64,000 nucleotides of DNA from NCBI RefSeq assembly GCF_001984715.1, contig NZ_MSPR01000012.1, positions 1 through 64,000 on the forward strand. The letters run 5' to 3'. Shown one piece after another: positions 61,944-64,000 of this stretch. Under the pieces are notes generated by a model that was given only the letters and a program-made list of their open reading frames with translations, was not told the DNA's origin and ran no database searches. A program made the position numbers and the translations under genes. The stretch is from Streptococcus azizii (GTDB lineage Bacteria > Bacillota > Bacilli > Lactobacillales > Streptococcaceae). Each line of letters opens with the position of its first letter. The stretch's first letter is position 1.

Positions 61944-63998
61944 ATGACGATACTCCTTTATCTAATTATATTCCTACTTGTTTTAATTACTTCAAATGCA
62001 GCGAATAAATTATTTCCGCGCCTACCCTTGCCCCTCCTGCAGATTGTATCAGGGGTCTTATTGGGCTTGTGTTTACCACAGGGGCAGTTTCATCTGGATA
62101 CAGAGGTTTTCCTTGCCTTAGTCATTGGTCCACTCTTGTTTCGAGAAGCAGAAGAAAGTGATGTGACCAGTATTTTACGCTACTGGAAGATTATACTGTT
62201 TCTGATTTTCCCTGTGATTTTTGTCTCCACCTTGAGCATGGGTTATGTAGCGCATATGTTGTGGACGGCTCTTCCGCTGGCAGCCTGTTTAGCCGCGGGG
62301 GCAGCCCTAGGGCCGACAGACTTGGTGGCATTTGCTTCCTTGTCCGAACGTTTTACTTTTTCCAAGCGTGTAGAGAGTATTTTAAAGGGAGAGGGGCTAC
62401 TGAATGACGCCAGTGGTCTCGTAGCCTTTCAAGTTGCAGTCGCAGCTTGGGTAACGGGAAACTTTTCGCTGGAAAAAGCAGGTCTCTCCCTGCTCTTTTC
62501 GATTACTGGCGGTGTTGTGATTGGAGCCTGCACAGCCTTTCTCAATCATAGTTTGCATCGCCTACTCCTCAATGTACGTGCTTCTGACATTGCGGGGCAG
62601 TTATTACTGGAATTGAGTCTCCCTTTGTTAACCTTCTTTTTGGCAGAAGAGATGCACGTATCAGGAATTATCGCGGTCGTTGTTGCAGGAATTTTAAAGG
62701 CTAGTCGGTTTAAAAATATCACCCTCCTAGAGGCACAAGTGGATATGGTGACCGATACAGTCTGGCATACGGTAACCTTTATGCTCAATGGTTCTGTTTT
62801 TGTGATTCTAGGGATTGAATTGCAGATGATTTTAGAACCCATTTTGCGTAATCCGATTTATGATAATCTTTTCTTACTGGTTACTGTTTTTGTGCTAACT
62901 CTTTTGATGTTTAGTATCCGTTTTGTCATGGTTTATGGTTTCTATGCTTTTCGGATGCTGCGTTTAAAGAAAAAGATGTCCTACGCTTTGAAAGACAGTC
63001 TTTTGCTGACATTTTCAGGTGTTAAGGGGACCGTGTCGATTGCAACGATTCTCCTGATTCCAGCAACTTTAGAGCGTGAGTATCCCCTGTTACTCTTTAT
63101 TGTGGCAGGAGTGACCTTGCTTAGCTTCTTGTCTGGCTTGGTCGTGCTTCCGTATTTCTCTAATGCGAGAGAAGAAACAGCGGATTACGTGATGCACATT
63201 GCCATTTTAAATGATGTGGTGACCGAGTTAGAGGCTGATTTGGCCCATACAAAGATCAAGGGGCCGCTCTATGCAGCGATTGATAATTACCACGGGCGTA
63301 TAGAACATTTGATTTTGGAGCAGGAGGACAAGTCGGTTCGTAAGGATTTAGCCAGTCTCCAACTTTTAATCCTTAGTATCGAAAATGATGGCTTGGAGCA
63401 AGCCTATGAAGAAGGGAAGGTTGACAATCGTTCCTACCACCTTTATCAGCGTTATCTCTTGGCTATGGAGCAGCGAATTAACCGCAACTTGACTTCCCGC
63501 ATTACCTATTTCTGGATTGTATTTTGGCGGGTATCCCGTCTGATTCTCCACGAAATAGTGACCTTGGGAGCAAAACTTCGTTCGTGGCGCAAAAAAGAAA
63601 AACGTCATTTGACCAAAGACGAAATTGAAAGCATTGCGGAGCTGTATCTAGCAAATACCGAGGTCATTATTGAGAGTTTGGAACATTTAAAAGGGATTTA
63701 TAAACCATCCTTAATCCACTTCTTACAGGAAGCTCGCTTACGCGAGACTGCAATCATCGGTAGTGGGGCCTTTATCGAGCGGGTTATCACACGGATGAAA
63801 CCCACCAATATCGATGAAATGCTACGGGGCTACTATCTTGAGCGCAAGATTATCTTTGAATATCAAGACAAGGGACTCATTTCTGCCAGCTACGCTAAGT
63901 ATTTGCGGCAAAATGTCAATAATCTGGAGAACTATTCCCTAAAGGAAACGGTGAATACCCTCCCCTATGATGTCATGAATTATGCTCGGAAGAATTAG
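61944..63998 (+). CDS. Na+/H+ antiporter, CPA1 family (NhaP/YjcE-like)
   Basis: 684 residues. The N-terminal 410 residues hold about 12 membrane helices. LGPTDLVAFASLSE and GEGLLNDASGLVAFQVAV contain the ion-binding aspartates of CPA1 exchangers, and LLLTFSGVKGTVSIATILLIP is a further signature. The C-terminal 270 residues are a soluble helical domain (AILNDVVTELEADLAHTKIKG...) that probably regulates exchange. AAGGAGCTAGTGG precedes the ATG. It ends two bases before the window border and looks complete. Confidence 0.92.
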   Translation: MTILLYLIIFLLVLITSNAANKLFPRLPLPLLQIVSGVLLGLCLPQGQFHLDTEVFLALVIGPLLFREAEESDVTSILRYWKIILFLIFPVIFVSTLSMGYVAHMLWTALPLAACLAAGAALGPTDLVAFASLSERFTFSKRVESILKGEGLLNDASGLVAFQVAVAAWVTGNFSLEKAGLSLLFSITGGVVIGACTAFLNHSLHRLLLNVRASDIAGQLLLELSLPLLTFFLAEEMHVSGIIAVVVAGILKASRFKNITLLEAQVDMVTDTVWHTVTFMLNGSVFVILGIELQMILEPILRNPIYDNLFLLVTVFVLTLLMFSIRFVMVYGFYAFRMLRLKKKMSYALKDSLLLTFSGVKGTVSIATILLIPATLEREYPLLLFIVAGVTLLSFLSGLVVLPYFSNAREETADYVMHIAILNDVVTELEADLAHTKIKGPLYAAIDNYHGRIEHLILEQEDKSVRKDLASLQLLILSIENDGLEQAYEEGKVDNRSYHLYQRYLLAMEQRINRNLTSRITYFWIVFWRVSRLILHEIVTLGAKLRSWRKKEKRHLTKDEIESIAELYLANTEVIIESLEHLKGIYKPSLIHFLQEARLRETAIIGSGAFIERVITRMKPTNIDEMLRGYYLERKIIFEYQDKGLISASYAKYLRQNVNNLENYSLKETVNTLPYDVMNYARKN

Positions 63999-64000
63999 GA

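Overview
The window reads as a low-GC Gram-positive chromosome, most likely a Streptococcus. Supporting signs are the 5S rRNA/tRNA cluster, single-copy streptococcal housekeeping neighbours (recX, a RumA-type methyltransferase, DUF1912, DUF960, asnA, nadE-pncB, a late-competence prepilin peptidase behind a SigX box) and a bgaC-PTS locus like that of pneumococci and their relatives. The density of short palindromic repeats resembles S. suis and its relatives, but the species cannot be fixed from the sequence alone.

Layout. 0-0.6 kb: the end of an rRNA operon (5S) and tRNA-Val, -Gly, -Ile, -Glu. 1-6.8 kb: a TM2/SH3b membrane-protein pair behind three palindromes, DUF960 and the nucleotide phosphatase NtdP, the divergent pair recX / rRNA methyltransferase, and a HutC-type GntR regulator with its own operator. 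7-13.5 kb: a GntR regulator diverging from a beta-galactosidase (GH35), a mannose-family PTS and an aldose 1-epimerase, which together import and cut beta-1,3-linked galactosides; agaS is missing. 13.5-15.8 kb: repeats around two small genes. 15.8-21.9 kb: a seven-gene operon of LipL-like transferase, two flavin oxidoreductases, GcvH-L, Zn-macrodomain, SirTM sirtuin and lipoate ligase (lipoylation-dependent reversible ADP-ribosylation).

22.1-30.8 kb: a promoter and T-box lead a co-directional run that ends in valS. The interval before valS has been tandemly duplicated and filled with cargo: a PD-(D/E)XK/DUF5655 protein, a VOC protein, a membrane protein, and decayed copies of the VOC-GNAT gene and of the first 30 codons of valS. 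30.9-40.5 kb: an accessory, partly very AT-rich island with three unrecognised proteins, a PLD nuclease-helicase-DUF3427 protein facing a MutT-type Nudix gene, a wrecked XRE/ImmA-IrrE regulator, DUF6155, and a TOTE-type primase and helicase in two overlapping frames. This is the best candidate defence region.

40.6-48 kb: a heterodimeric ABC exporter behind a terminator-like attenuator, a DUF218 membrane protein between inverted repeats, a MarR regulator and a CoA-binding protein. 48.4-53.1 kb: an iron-uptake operon (efeM-efeB-efeU) with tatC-tatA. 53.2-58.5 kb: a YjbR-EVE-like protein, asnA, a repeat array and the NAD pair nadE-pncB. 58.5-59.2 kb: a 50-bp minisatellite of 14 units. 59.4-64 kb: a prepilin peptidase, a radical SAM protein, a YtqB methyltransferase, a small helical protein and a Na+/H+ antiporter.

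The most unusual non-genic content is repetitive: a 257-bp element inserted at terminators and flanked by duplicated terminator hairpins, modular hairpin-cassette arrays, a 57-bp x4 tandem array and the 50-bp x14 array.
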